Shown here piece after piece: positions 18,666-27,909 of a stretch of 64,000 bases of DNA. The notes beneath the pieces were generated by a model. The model made no database searches, had not been told where the DNA came from, and was given only the letters and a program-made list of their open reading frames with translations. Both the position numbers and the translations under genes were made by a program. The first letter of the stretch is position 1. The number at the start of each line of letters is the position of its first letter. This stretch comes from an uncultured Azospirillum sp. (GTDB lineage Bacteria; Pseudomonadota; Alphaproteobacteria; RF32; CAG-239): the NCBI GenBank assembly GCA_900538765.1, contig UQAB01000001.1, positions 62,001 to 126,000 of the forward strand, in the 5' to 3' direction.

Positions 18666-19802
18666 CTAACGTTCTATGCCTCCACGGGAATGAACCAAGG
18701 TCAAATCAATTTCCTTGCTTTTGTTTTCTTCTTGGCGGCTGCTGTTTTCAAGTTCTTTCTGGCGTTCTTTTCTGGCTTCTAAAACAGCCTGCTTGTTTTT
18801 TTCAATAATCTCGCGGACTTTTTCGTTATGCTCTTTTTCCCGGGCTTCCTTGTCGGAACGCACATTTTCAATAATCTGTTCGTCTTTGATTTTGGGCTTG
18901 GCCGGTTCTTTTCTGAAAACCTGCCGCCCGGCCTTGACGATTTTATCAATGCTGATGCCGGCATCCTTTGTCGTATCCCAAACACCGATCTCTTTGTCAT
19001 TGAGAAAAAATTCCTGCCAGTCTATTGTCCAATCCTGTTTTTTGCCGTCTTTTTTACGCGGCGCCAAAAGCTTGGCCAGCTCTTCCCGGCTGGGAACCCG
19101 TCCCATAGCCTGCATAATTTGCTGCGGCGTAATAATACATTCGCTTAAATTCAGGCCGATAATGTTAACCCCGGTAAAATCAACGCCGGTAAAATCCACC
19201 CCGCGTAAATTCAAACCGTGCAAATCAATTTTCTTTAAATCGAGAAGCGTCAAATTCATCTTTGCCAGATTAAGCTTGTGCGGAAAATATTTTGCAAGAT
19301 ATTCAATTAAAGCCTGCAAATCTTCAAGCCCCATTTCATCAATTCTGATATCCAGCAGAATAGCTCCCTCAATATCAGCCTCTGCCAGCTTAACACCGTT
19401 AAGGCAGGCACCGGTAAAATTGACATCTTTCAGAATTGCACCGGACAAATTCGCTCCGGTCAGGTCAGCGCCGCTCAAGTCGGCACCGGTTAAATCGGCC
19501 CCTGAAAAATCTGTATTTTTCAAAGAAGCCCGACTGAAATTTGCCCCGATTAAAGAAGCGCCGTTAAAAACGCCGTCATCATTGTTCTTTCCCGAAAAAT
19601 CAACCGCCTCCAAGACTTTTGAGGCAAAAACCTCCTGAGGTTTGTCCAAAATTACTTCTTCCGATGTTTTTTCCGCCATAGGTTCACGAACGGCAGGGCG
19701 TTCCTCATGCCGATACCCCCGGGACACGGCGTGCCACCGGTAAACCTTTTCGTTCTCGGCTCGCTCCGTTTGCTTATCTGATTTATTGTTACCTTCTGAC
19801 AT
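18666..19802 (-). CDS. Pentapeptide-repeat protein with coiled C-terminus
   Basis: 378 residues in three parts. A charged, likely disordered N-terminus (1-60) comes first. Pentapeptide repeats at about 66-155 (blocks such as ADLTGADLSGADLTG) and 178-215 are split by a helical insert. A C-terminal half follows with a Lys/Glu/Arg coiled coil (about 300-365). No signal peptide or membrane segment. The beta-helix probably mediates protein contacts. Set 68 bases after the TolC-like gene and 70 bases before the coupling ATPase on the same strand, it is a candidate adaptor or substrate of that system (inference). Confidence 0.85.
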   Translation of the reverse strand: MSEGNNKSDKQTERAENEKVYRWHAVSRGYRHEERPAVREPMAEKTSEEVILDKPQEVFASKVLEAVDFSGKNNDDGVFNGASLIGANFSRASLKNTDFSGADLTGADLSGADLTGANLSGAILKDVNFTGACLNGVKLAEADIEGAILLDIRIDEMGLEDLQALIEYLAKYFPHKLNLAKMNLTLLDLKKIDLHGLNLRGVDFTGVDFTGVNIIGLNLSECIITPQQIMQAMGRVPSREELAKLLAPRKKDGKKQDWTIDWQEFFLNDKEIGVWDTTKDAGISIDKIVKAGRQVFRKEPAKPKIKDEQIIENVRSDKEAREKEHNEKVREIIEKNKQAVLEARKERQKELENSSRQEENKSKEIDLTLVHSRGGIER

Positions 19803-19870
19803 CTTTTAAACCGCCTTATTGCTCAGACTATTTTTAATCATACGCAAAAACAACAAAGATTACAAACAAT

Positions 19871-21658
19871 TTATTTCAAAATACATTGTACCTTATCGCG
19901 GCGCAACTCGTTACACAAATCCCGGAAACCGCCGTCTTTTGATTTAATCACCAGGCGGTTCAGCATTTTACCGCCGCTGCCGCTGCGGGTAATCGTCGGC
20001 TTATACGCCTTCAGCTGAGGATAAACCTCCTGCAGCATTTCCCATTCCAACTCAGCATTTTTAACGCTTTTATAAGCGCCAAGCTGCATAATTTTCCGTT
20101 GGTTATACTCCTCGCCGCTGTATAAATCATAAGCCGTTGCCGGTTCCGCCGGTTTGGGGGCTTTTTCAGCCGCAACCGGCTTTGCTTCCAGCAAACTGTC
20201 AATCCAGTCGTCACCTCTGGCCCACTCGTTAACCGGCTCAGTCTTTTCCGCCGGCTGATTGGGAATACTGGCCAGCATTCTGACGGCATCATTGGCAAAA
20301 CCGTCTTTCAAAATCCGGGCAATGCTTCTCGGCGGCAGATTCAACGTCGGGCAGTTAAACGGCGCGTACCCGGCATAGAAGAACAAAGCGCGGATAGCCA
20401 CGGAACGCTCGCCGGCAATCTGGCTGCGAGTCATTTCCAGTGAAACCAGCTTTGTCTGCATCTCCATCAGCTCCATCCGCTGCGGATAATTCAGTTCATG
20501 CCCCTTAAGCCGGTTTATCTCCTTCTTCAAATCCTTTATCTGCCTATTGATTTTGGCAAAATCCAGCTCCACCATTTGCAGCATATTGTAAGCCAGTTCA
20601 ATCTGCGTAAAAATGGCGGCGCTCAGATTGTCATAAACATTTTCCTTAAGCCGGAAAGCTTGGTTCTTCTGCTTGTTGTTCTGATAAATCCCGACAGAAT
20701 CAACAAGCTTGTTGGCAATCGTCGCCGCCTGTTTTTCCATCGCATCAACATACAACGGATTATTTTCCTTATAACCGTTAATATCCAAACGATAGCTTCC
20801 GTCAAAAGAAATTGTCATATAGCGGCTGATTCCGGCATATGTGTATTCCTTGGCCTGCATCAGCTTAAATTCCGGCCGATAACGCAGCGCCGATTTTTCA
20901 AAAACCTCAGCCGTCAGCTTCTTGTCCAAACTGTCCAGCTCATAAAATTTGCGTCCGTCCAGTTCGGGCTTTTCACGCTTGTCTTTAATCAGGCTGCGGT
21001 ATTCTATCTGCCGCGTCAACATCAGATCATGAAAATCGTTCAGCTTGTAAAGGTTAACCTGCAACGCTTTCTTATATTCGGCCTCATTTGGCAACAATCG
21101 GCCGCTGCGCGCCTGTTTTTCATCAAGCTCGCGTAACTGCTTTTGATTATCCGCAATCATTTTCAGAATTTCTTTGTCTTTCTTCTCGGCAAACAACATG
21201 TCATTATGGGACTTTATTGCCGCCAAAGCCAAATTCTGCGCCGATTTTTCCAAAATATCGTCATGAACGTCAAAAGAAGAATCTGACAAACTTGCCGATG
21301 CGTAAAGAATGGCATAATCAAGCGCCCGGATACCGTTATAAACCTTATTATCCTGCCCCTTGCTTGAACTGAGCAGGTTGGCAACAACCTCCTTTGGCGT
21401 AACGCTTGAGTTAACACTGTAAATTTTATTGTACATATTCTCGGTCAGAGCACCGATATTATACTTGGCTGCCCGGGACATCGCGTCATAAACGTCAATT
21501 TTTCCTTTTGCTTCCTCGGGAACAACGCCCTGAACCTCGCATTCCGTTACCAGCCGCGCCGGAACTTCTTTCTGACTGGAAGAACCATCCGTGCCGCAGG
21601 CACCCAAAGCCGCCAGCACCGACAGGCCGAAATAAATTTTATTAACGCGTTTAATCAT
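19871..21658 (-). CDS. TolC-like outer-membrane lipoprotein with SPOR-like tail
   Basis: From ATG 21658 the protein is 595 residues and begins with a lipoprotein signal ending in LAALGAC. The body is long-helical with the TolC-type opening DAMSRAAKYN and later heptad stretches (about 160-200, 340-420), as in outer-membrane efflux proteins. After a Pro/Ala linker (about 480-515) comes a SPOR-like domain with IMQLGAYKSVKNAE and a closing RDLCNELRRDKVQC. TolC-fold channels span periplasm and outer membrane; SPOR domains bind denuded glycan. A TTG at 21691 could extend the N-terminus by 11 residues but would spoil the signal peptide. Confidence 0.78.
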   Translation of the reverse strand: MIKRVNKIYFGLSVLAALGACGTDGSSSQKEVPARLVTECEVQGVVPEEAKGKIDVYDAMSRAAKYNIGALTENMYNKIYSVNSSVTPKEVVANLLSSSKGQDNKVYNGIRALDYAILYASASLSDSSFDVHDDILEKSAQNLALAAIKSHNDMLFAEKKDKEILKMIADNQKQLRELDEKQARSGRLLPNEAEYKKALQVNLYKLNDFHDLMLTRQIEYRSLIKDKREKPELDGRKFYELDSLDKKLTAEVFEKSALRYRPEFKLMQAKEYTYAGISRYMTISFDGSYRLDINGYKENNPLYVDAMEKQAATIANKLVDSVGIYQNNKQKNQAFRLKENVYDNLSAAIFTQIELAYNMLQMVELDFAKINRQIKDLKKEINRLKGHELNYPQRMELMEMQTKLVSLEMTRSQIAGERSVAIRALFFYAGYAPFNCPTLNLPPRSIARILKDGFANDAVRMLASIPNQPAEKTEPVNEWARGDDWIDSLLEAKPVAAEKAPKPAEPATAYDLYSGEEYNQRKIMQLGAYKSVKNAELEWEMLQEVYPQLKAYKPTITRSGSGGKMLNRLVIKSKDGGFRDLCNELRRDKVQCILK

Positions 21659-21812
21659 CTTTAACAGCTTTATTTTACGTAAAATATTCAAAATATATCT
21701 CTGAAATATTCTGTAATAATTTGTAACATCATTTTTAATGCTTTTTAGCAGTTTTTTTGCTATAAGTAAATCACTTTATTGAAAGTATCCTAACAGATAA
21801 AAGGAAAATTTT

Positions 21813-22832
21813 ATGACGAATAACATTAAAGTTGCGGTTATCGGCGCCGGTATGATGGGCAAAAACCACATCAAAACATACAAAACCCTGCAGGGAGTCG
21901 AGCTTGTCGGCGTATACGACATCTTCCCCGAAGCAGCAAAAGCAGCCGCAGATATGTTTGGAATCAAAGCTTTCGCATCAATGGAAGACGTAGCCAAGGA
22001 AGTTGACGCCGTCAGCGTCGTAACCACCTCCGTCACCCATGCCGATGTCGGCGAATTTTTCTTAAACAAAGGCATCCACTGCCTGATGGAAAAACCGCTG
22101 GCCACAACGGAAGAAGGCTGTCAAAGACTGATTAATGCCGCCAAAAACAATAATGTTACCCTCCTTGTCGGACATATTGAACAATTCAACCCCGCTGTTG
22201 AACAAATGCACAAGATTCTGACCGATACATCAATGATTCGTTCTTTAACCGCGCAGAGAATGTCCGCCGCTTCCGGCCGCATTACTGACGTCGACGTCGC
22301 CATGGACCTGATGATTCACGACGTTGAAGTCATCCTTTCTCTCGTAAAAAGCAAAGTAAGCAGAGTTCAGGCATCTGCTGTCAGAACCCCGGATCATGCT
22401 TCCGGCAAAGATTACATCACGGCTCTTCTGGAATTTGAAAACGGCGTAACCGCAAACCTGACCGCCAGCCGCATTACGCAGGCACGCGTCAGAACGCTGA
22501 CCGTAACAACCGATACCAACTACATTGATATGGACTTCATCAGCCAGAGCATCAACGTTCATTCTCAGGGACGTATGCCCTATGTCAATCAGGAAGAAAT
22601 CCCAGAATGGATGAACTATGGCCTGAAAGGCAGCGTCGAACAGTTGTTTATCCCGACTAACCAGCCGCTGCAAGCCGAATTAAACCATTTCATTTCTTGC
22701 ATTAACGGCAAAGCCGCACCGCGTATCAGCGGCGAAAACGCCCTTGATGCCCTGCGCGTTCTGTGGGAGATTCAGCACAGCCTGGGTTTTAACCTTTCTG
22801 CTGCTGACAATCTCGCTGTCGCGGCAGAATAA
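21813..22832 (+). CDS. Gfo/Idh/MocA-family NAD(P)-dependent oxidoreductase
   Basis: 339 residues: N-terminal Rossmann fold with VAVIGAGMMGKNHIKTY (near 6-22), the EKPLATTEEGC motif carrying the family's catalytic Lys (near 93), and a C-terminal alpha/beta dimerisation domain with DLMIHDVEV. The family oxidises or reduces sugars, inositols or UDP-sugars. The substrate cannot be told here and no sugar cluster surrounds it. Upstream lies a 120-base gap shared divergently with the TolC-like lipoprotein. A hairpin with a weak T tract follows before truA. Confidence 0.9.
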   Translation: MTNNIKVAVIGAGMMGKNHIKTYKTLQGVELVGVYDIFPEAAKAAADMFGIKAFASMEDVAKEVDAVSVVTTSVTHADVGEFFLNKGIHCLMEKPLATTEEGCQRLINAAKNNNVTLLVGHIEQFNPAVEQMHKILTDTSMIRSLTAQRMSAASGRITDVDVAMDLMIHDVEVILSLVKSKVSRVQASAVRTPDHASGKDYITALLEFENGVTANLTASRITQARVRTLTVTTDTNYIDMDFISQSINVHSQGRMPYVNQEEIPEWMNYGLKGSVEQLFIPTNQPLQAELNHFISCINGKAAPRISGENALDALRVLWEIQHSLGFNLSAADNLAVAAE

Positions 22833-22861
22833 AACTTGCACAAATTATAAATTCATATATT

Positions 22862-22892
22862 TTAAGGGGCATATAACGGCCCCTTAACTTTT
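22862..22892 (+). terminator. Hairpin between the oxidoreductase and truA
   Basis: A perfect 9-bp stem, TTAAGGGGC with GCCCCTTAA, around an 8-base loop, then CTTTTAG. The short T tract suggests partial termination, leaving only 10 bases before the truA start. Confidence 0.65.
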
Positions 22893-22902
22893 AGATAAAA
22901 AA

Positions 22903-23643
22903 ATGCGCTACAAACTGACAATTGAATACGACGGAACAAACATTCTCGGCTGGCAAAGACAACTGGACGGACCGAGTGTCCAGCAATATCTGGAAGATAT
23001 TCTTGACAAGCTCAACGGCGAACACCGCGAAATAGCCTCCGCCGGAAGAACCGATGCCGGTGTCCATGCCCTCCGCCAGGTTGTTCATATCGACTTAAAC
23101 CGTGATATGGAACCATGGAAAATTCGCGAAGCATTCAACGGCAACCTTCTGGCACAGGAAGCTCCCGTTTCTGTCATAGAGGTCGAAGCCGTCAACAATG
23201 ACTTTCACGCCCGTTTTTCCGCCAACAAACGCGCTTACATATACAGGATTCTCAATCGTCGCGCCCCATCTCCGCTCTTAAAAAATCGCGTCTGGTGGGT
23301 GCCTGTTCCTCTGGATGTTGAAAAAATGAAACAAGGCGCGCAATATCTCATCGGCAACCATGATTTCTCATCATTCCGGGCTGCGGCCTGTCAGGCAAAA
23401 TCCCCGGTTAAAACACTGGATAAAATAGAAATCTCGACTCAAGGGGAAGAAATAGTTTTCTATGTTGAGGCCCGTTCCTTTCTGCACCACCAAGTCCGCA
23501 ATATCGTCGGTACGCTGAAAATGGTCGGCGACGGCCATCTCAAACCGGAAGACATAAAGACCATCCTCGCCGCCAAAGACCGTAAAGCAGCCGGACCGAC
23601 AGCACCCGCCGGCGGACTTTACCTCTGCAATGTCGAATACTAG
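22903..23643 (+). CDS. truA: tRNA pseudouridine(38-40) synthase TruA
   Basis: 246 residues; isomerises U38-U40 in the tRNA anticodon arm. The catalytic Asp51 sits in AGRTDAGVHALRQ; other family marks are YDGTNILGWQ and the C-terminal FLHHQVRNIVGTL. Length is normal. Its TAG stop overlaps the TAG stop of the convergent recX gene in a shared CTAG palindrome. Confidence 0.97.
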   Translation: MRYKLTIEYDGTNILGWQRQLDGPSVQQYLEDILDKLNGEHREIASAGRTDAGVHALRQVVHIDLNRDMEPWKIREAFNGNLLAQEAPVSVIEVEAVNNDFHARFSANKRAYIYRILNRRAPSPLLKNRVWWVPVPLDVEKMKQGAQYLIGNHDFSSFRAAACQAKSPVKTLDKIEISTQGEEIVFYVEARSFLHHQVRNIVGTLKMVGDGHLKPEDIKTILAAKDRKAAGPTAPAGGLYLCNVEY

Positions 23644-24176
23644 ACTTCCGTTTCCATAACCCGCTGAACAACATCATAATCAAAACCGGCACGCGCCAAA
23701 GCCGCCATATCTTTTTGACGAAATTCTGCCCGCAGTGCCTCACTCCGAAAAGGACCAATATGCTTCTTTTTAGCCAAAAGAAGGGCATTTTCGTAAGGAT
23801 CAAATTCCTGCTCAGCCAAAACCGCCGCCACCACACTCTCTGCCACACCTTTTTCAGCCATTTTGCCGCGAATATACTTTTCAGACTTTCCCGCCGCCAG
23901 GTAATCATGGATTCGCAACTCAGCAAAACGATTGTCATTCAGATAATTATATCCCTGAAATTCAACCAAAATCTCCTCAATCCAATCCAGAGCCTCTGAC
24001 CGGTCATAGTCCTTATTCTGATAAGCATAATCGCTAACCCTTTTCTGCAATACCCGGCGCAGATTATCAACCGAAGATTCAAACCGCTGCAAATAATACA
24101 AGGCAATATTTTTCAGCCGCTGTTTTGTAATCTTCCGCAGCGGGCGCTTTTTCTTTTCTCCGTCTTCCTCAGACAC
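23640..24176 (-). CDS. recX: Regulatory protein RecX
   Basis: RecX proteins bind and inhibit RecA filaments. The frame is helical with the three-helix repeat pattern of the family: LYYLQRFESSVDNLRRVLQKR, a NDNRFAELRIHDYLAAGKS segment and IRGKMAEKGVAESVVAAVL. The chosen start is GTG 24176, with AAGGA at 8 bases; a TTG two codons upstream is too close to that site. About 178 residues with a basic, charged N-terminal tail. No recA is visible nearby. Confidence 0.88.
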   Translation of the reverse strand: MSEEDGEKKKRPLRKITKQRLKNIALYYLQRFESSVDNLRRVLQKRVSDYAYQNKDYDRSEALDWIEEILVEFQGYNYLNDNRFAELRIHDYLAAGKSEKYIRGKMAEKGVAESVVAAVLAEQEFDPYENALLLAKKKHIGPFRSEALRAEFRQKDMAALARAGFDYDVVQRVMETEV

Positions 24177-24246
24177 TTGCAAAATCCTTCAACATGGTTT
24201 AAGTATAAATCAAACAATATAAACATATTATAAAAGGATTACGCTA

Positions 24247-25164
24247 TTGGTTAAGACAAATTCTGATACTTGTGTATCATTTCACATAAACAACAACGCT
24301 TTTTTCGGACGGCTGGTACGTCTCGACGACGTTGTCAACACCATCATCAGCCGCCACAATTATCCGGAAGTCGTTTCCTCGGTTGTCGCCGAAAGCGTCG
24401 CCTTGGCAGCCCTGCTGGCCAGTACGATAAAATATGAAGGCCTGTTCACCCTGCAAACCAAAAGTGACGGCCCGATAAGCATGGTTGTCGTTGATGTCAC
24501 CTCAGAAGGCGTTATCAGAGCCTCCGCAACTTATGACGAAAAGCGCATTGAAATGGCGCGTAAACTGCGCAAAACCGAAGAAGAGCATGAAGAAGCCCCG
24601 CATTTCCTTGGCCACGGCTATCTTGCTTTCACCGTAGACCAGGGCGGTCCGGACAAAATGTATCAGGGCGTTGTTGACATTCAGGGAAAAACGCTGGCCG
24701 AATGCGCCCTGCGTTATTTTAAACAGTCTGAACAAATTGACACGGCACTCAAACTTTACGTCAAAGCACCGGAATATGATGGGGACAAATGGCAGTCTGC
24801 CGGTGCCCTCCTGCAAAAACTGCCTGAAGCCGGCGGAAAAATTGATGAAAGCATAGATATTGAATCCCTGTGGGAAGAAGCTGTCGTCTTTTTGGACAGC
24901 CTCCGGACAGACGAAGTATTCAACCGGGAATTAAGCTCGGAAGAACTGCTGCACCGCCTGTATCATTCCAACAATCTGGAAACCTCCCTGCACAAAAACT
25001 ACCGCTTTGGCTGCCGTTGCAGCCGGGAAAAACTTCAGGCCGTCCTAAGCAGCATGTCCCCGGAAGAAGTAGATTCTCTGGCCGAAAAAGGAAAAATCAC
25101 GGCGGAATGCAGTTTTTGCGGAGAAAAATACAGCTTTGAAAAAGGGGAACTTCTCAAACAATAA
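24247..25164 (+). CDS. hslO: Redox-regulated chaperone Hsp33
   Basis: Holdase activated by oxidation that protects unfolding proteins. 305 residues from a TTG start with AAGGA at 8 bases. The N-terminal domain is typical (ARNxxP-type helix, then LLASTIKYEGLFTLQTKSDGP). The C-terminal zinc switch has the four cysteines, GCRCSREK and ECSFCGEKYSF. An ATG start is absent, so the rare TTG is required and may hold expression low. Confidence 0.95.
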   Translation: MVKTNSDTCVSFHINNNAFFGRLVRLDDVVNTIISRHNYPEVVSSVVAESVALAALLASTIKYEGLFTLQTKSDGPISMVVVDVTSEGVIRASATYDEKRIEMARKLRKTEEEHEEAPHFLGHGYLAFTVDQGGPDKMYQGVVDIQGKTLAECALRYFKQSEQIDTALKLYVKAPEYDGDKWQSAGALLQKLPEAGGKIDESIDIESLWEEAVVFLDSLRTDEVFNRELSSEELLHRLYHSNNLETSLHKNYRFGCRCSREKLQAVLSSMSPEEVDSLAEKGKITAECSFCGEKYSFEKGELLKQ

Positions 25165-25234
25165 CTATTTCTTAATTTATAATTGATAACATATGCCCAA
25201 TAACAGAAGTTAATTAATTTAAATGGAAATAAGC

Positions 25235-25846
25235 ATGCTGAAAAAACTATTTACCGTCCTGCTGCTGATTTTTGTCACGCCGGCCTGTACCGGCCTTCAG
25301 GACGACATGGCGGAACCGCGCCGTTATGAAGAACCTCGATTCGCCGATCAGGCGCCAATCCGCCTCAAAGTCAACAAAATTGACGTTGTTTCGGAGTTCA
25401 CGCCGTCGTTTAAACGCCCGAACGTCGAACACCTCTTCCCGATTTCTATTGAGAAGACAGCTCGGATATGGGCGCGTGATCGGCTTGAAGCCGTTGACTT
25501 CGGCTCTAACAAAGTAGCGCAGTTCATCATTAAAGATGCCAGCGTAACCGAAGAACCTGTACAATCAATAGAGCTCTTCACCAAAGACCGTATCAGATAC
25601 CATGCCCGTCTGGTTGTCACACTCAAAATCACCGATTCCCAAACTAACAGCAGCGCCGAAACCACAATAGAGGCCTGGAGGGAACTAACCATCCCGGCTG
25701 ATACGAATATTGATGAAAAAGAAAGACACTGGAATACGATGGTTCATAAGCTGTTTACGGAATTCAACCGCAGTATGGAAAGCAACATCAACCAGTACCT
25801 GAATATGTACGTCGTCAATAACAACTATATTCAGGAATATAATTAA
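25235..25846 (+). CDS. Putative outer-membrane lipoprotein
   Basis: From ATG 25235 (GGAAATAAGC upstream) about 203 residues with a lipoprotein signal ending VTPAC. The mature part is mixed alpha/beta with RIWARDRLEAVD, a long strand pair (RIRYHARLVVTLKITD) and a C-terminal helix. The pattern is found in small alphaproteobacterial lipoproteins of unknown role; no family name is given. An ATG 12 bases upstream lacks a ribosome site. Confidence 0.78.
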   Translation: MLKKLFTVLLLIFVTPACTGLQDDMAEPRRYEEPRFADQAPIRLKVNKIDVVSEFTPSFKRPNVEHLFPISIEKTARIWARDRLEAVDFGSNKVAQFIIKDASVTEEPVQSIELFTKDRIRYHARLVVTLKITDSQTNSSAETTIEAWRELTIPADTNIDEKERHWNTMVHKLFTEFNRSMESNINQYLNMYVVNNNYIQEYN

Positions 25847-25848
25847 AG

Positions 25849-25878
25849 CAAAAGGCCTTGGAAATCCAAGGCCTTTTT
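25849..25878. terminator. Bidirectional terminator between the lipoprotein and carD
   Basis: A 12-bp perfect stem, AAAGGCCTTGGA with TCCAAGGCCTTT, around a 2-base spacer, with A's before and T's after, so it serves both converging genes. Confidence 0.92.
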
Positions 25879-25902
25879 AATAACACGCAAATTCTGCAAA
25901 AA

Positions 25903-26409
25903 TTATTTGGCAAGAATTTCAATCAACTGCTTTGTCGCTTCATCAGAAGAAATATTGTTGCAAACAGCATACTCGCTGGCCAAACGTCCCAAAGCCTGTT
26001 CATAAATCTGACGTTCGCTGTATGACTGCTCGGCAAGATTTTCATTGCGATACAAATCGCGGACAACTTCCGCAATCGCAACCGGATTTCCTGAATTTAT
26101 TTTATTTTCATATTCCTGAGCACGGCGTGACCACATAATTTTCTTGACTTTCGCTTTGCCTTTCAAAACATTCAAAGCATCATTCATCGTATCCGCTTCC
26201 GAAATTTTGCGCAGACCGATAGTATCAGCCTTAGCCATGGGAATGCGCAACGTCATTTTATCCTTGTCAAAATTAACAACAATCAGCTCCAACTCCGAAC
26301 CGGCAATCTTCTGCTTGGAAATATCGGAAACCTTACCGACGCCGTGAGCCGGATAGACAACAAAATCACCCGAATTGAACGCAATGCCCGAAGAAACTTT
26401 TTTATTCAT
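25903..26409 (-). CDS. carD: CarD-family transcription regulator
   Basis: 168 residues. The N-terminal RNA-polymerase-interacting domain (about 10-65) has GDFVVYPAHGVGKVSDI; the C-terminal helical DNA-binding part has VRDLYRNENLAEQSYSERQIYEQA. CarD stabilises open promoter complexes, notably at rRNA and tRNA promoters. The start at ATG 26409 has AGGGAG five bases upstream, better than the GTG at 26415. Its leader is about 100 bases long with a possible TTGACA at 26525-26530. Confidence 0.93.
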   Translation of the reverse strand: MNKKVSSGIAFNSGDFVVYPAHGVGKVSDISKQKIAGSELELIVVNFDKDKMTLRIPMAKADTIGLRKISEADTMNDALNVLKGKAKVKKIMWSRRAQEYENKINSGNPVAIAEVVRDLYRNENLAEQSYSERQIYEQALGRLASEYAVCNNISSDEATKQLIEILAK

Positions 26410-26587
26410 AATCACTCCCTATCATGTTTGGATTATTCGGTTTTTGACAACAGTCAACCCCGTTAACGAAACATAACATACCACATTTTAAACCTCAAAT
26501 CTAGTCTAAAAATAAAAATATTTTGTCAATCGAGTCGTTTTTTGATTCTTAAGCCTTATTTTTACTAAGAAAAAAATATTTTTTTTA

Positions 26588-26622
26588 GAAAAAAAGGAGA
26601 AAACACCCACGGCGTTCTCTCC
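26588..26622 (-). terminator. ackA terminator
   Basis: On the minus strand, GGAGA and GAAC segments pair with GTTT and TCTCC around a GC-rich loop, followed by seven T's. It ends the pta-ackA transcript. Confidence 0.85.
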
Positions 26623-26648
26623 TCTCTGCCGATTCTCCGGGACACAGA

Positions 26649-27830
26649 TTACTTTGTCAGCTCTACCGTATCCTGAGCAATAACCAATTCCTCGTTTGTC
26701 GGAATAACAAAGACCTTAACTTTGGAATCCGGTGTTGAAATTTCAATTTCTTCACCGCGCTTGTTGTTGGCTTCATCAACCAGCTTGATGCCTAGATAAG
26801 ACAGACGCTCACACAGCATTTTACGCAGCAGCGGTGAATTTTCGCCGATTCCCGCCGTGAAAATTATCGCATCCACACCGCCCAGAACGGCAATATAAGA
26901 ACCGATAAAACGGATAATCGTATGAACATAAACTTCCATCGCCGTTTTAGCTTTTTCATCACCGGCCAGATACTTCGCTTCAACGTCACGGTTATCGGAG
27001 AAACCGCTCAACCCCAACATACCGCTCTGCTTGTTCAGCAAGTCGTTGACCTCGTCAACCGTCTTGCGCTGATACTTCATGATATGCAGCGGAATATAAG
27101 GATCAATATCGCCGCAGCGTGTCCCCATCATAATTCCGGCCAACGGCGTAAAGCCCATGGATGTATCGCGGCATTTGCCGTGGTCAACGGCAGAAATGGA
27201 AGCACCGTTGCCTAAATGGCAGGTAATAAACTTACCGTCGCATCCCAACAGTTCCGCCGCCCGGCGGGCAACATACTGATGAGAAGTCCCGTGAGCGCCG
27301 TAACGGCGAATCTGATGCGCTTCATATTGTTCAATCGGCAGTGGATAAAGATAAGCTTCTTTAGGCATACTCTGATGAAAAGCAGTGTCAAAAGCGGCAA
27401 CCTGTTTAATATTCGGCAAAGCGTTTTTAACCGCCTTAATTCCCAAAACCGCCGCCGGATTATGCAGCGGAGCCAAAATCGACAGCTCATCAATTTTCTT
27501 CAAAACCTCATCCGTAATCAAAACCGACTTGTCAAAGAAACTGCCGCCCTGAACCACACGATGCCCAACACCGTCCAACTCGTCAAGACTCTTCAGAGCA
27601 CCGTTCAAAAGCAGATTAAGAACTTCCCTGATAGCTTCGTTGTGAGAAGGCAAAGCAACATCTTTAATAATTTTGTCGCCGTCACCGATTTTAATACTGA
27701 CAAAAGAACCGTAAATACCGATACGTTCGGCATTGCCTTTTGCTATAACTTCATATTTATCGCCATCAACATTAAACAACTGATATTTCAAAGAAGACGA
27801 ACCTGAATTAAGTACTAATATTTTTTTCAT
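26649..27830 (-). CDS. ackA: Acetate kinase
   Basis: Converts acetyl phosphate plus ADP to acetate plus ATP; the ATP-yielding step of acetate fermentation. 393 residues from ATG 27830; a longer frame to 27971 passes through repeat DNA and is not used. Motifs: LVLNSGSSSLKYQLF at the N-terminus, GHRVVQGG, catalytic DTAFHQSMP, GTSHQYV, and MMGTRCGDIDP. It lies downstream of pta on the same strand, separated by 432 bases filled with palindromic repeats. Confidence 0.97.
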   Translation of the reverse strand: MKKILVLNSGSSSLKYQLFNVDGDKYEVIAKGNAERIGIYGSFVSIKIGDGDKIIKDVALPSHNEAIREVLNLLLNGALKSLDELDGVGHRVVQGGSFFDKSVLITDEVLKKIDELSILAPLHNPAAVLGIKAVKNALPNIKQVAAFDTAFHQSMPKEAYLYPLPIEQYEAHQIRRYGAHGTSHQYVARRAAELLGCDGKFITCHLGNGASISAVDHGKCRDTSMGFTPLAGIMMGTRCGDIDPYIPLHIMKYQRKTVDEVNDLLNKQSGMLGLSGFSDNRDVEAKYLAGDEKAKTAMEVYVHTIIRFIGSYIAVLGGVDAIIFTAGIGENSPLLRKMLCERLSYLGIKLVDEANNKRGEEIEISTPDSKVKVFVIPTNEELVIAQDTVELTK

Positions 27831-27860
27831 ATAAACAATCCTAAAAAACAATTCAAATAG

Positions 27861-27909
27861 TATATTTTGCTCGCAATTTCTGCACTGGTACCCCAAAATA
27901 CACATTTCC
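27861..27909. repeat. Half copy of class A palindromic element
   Basis: The stretch TATTTTGCTCGCAATTTC, then CCCCAAAATACACATTTC, matches the right half of the class A element at 28137-28265 with a few changes. No left half is present; the ackA start lies 30 bases away. Probably a decayed or truncated copy. Confidence 0.7.

Noticed and set aside
18715..19638. 307-codon plus-strand frame opposite the pentapeptide gene
   Set aside because: A regular repeat on one strand keeps the opposite frame open; the minus-strand product has the recognisable pentapeptide pattern.
16280..21658. Integrated conjugative element
   Set aside because: Only a coupling-type ATPase is present; no relaxase, integrase, att-like repeats or tRNA border seen.
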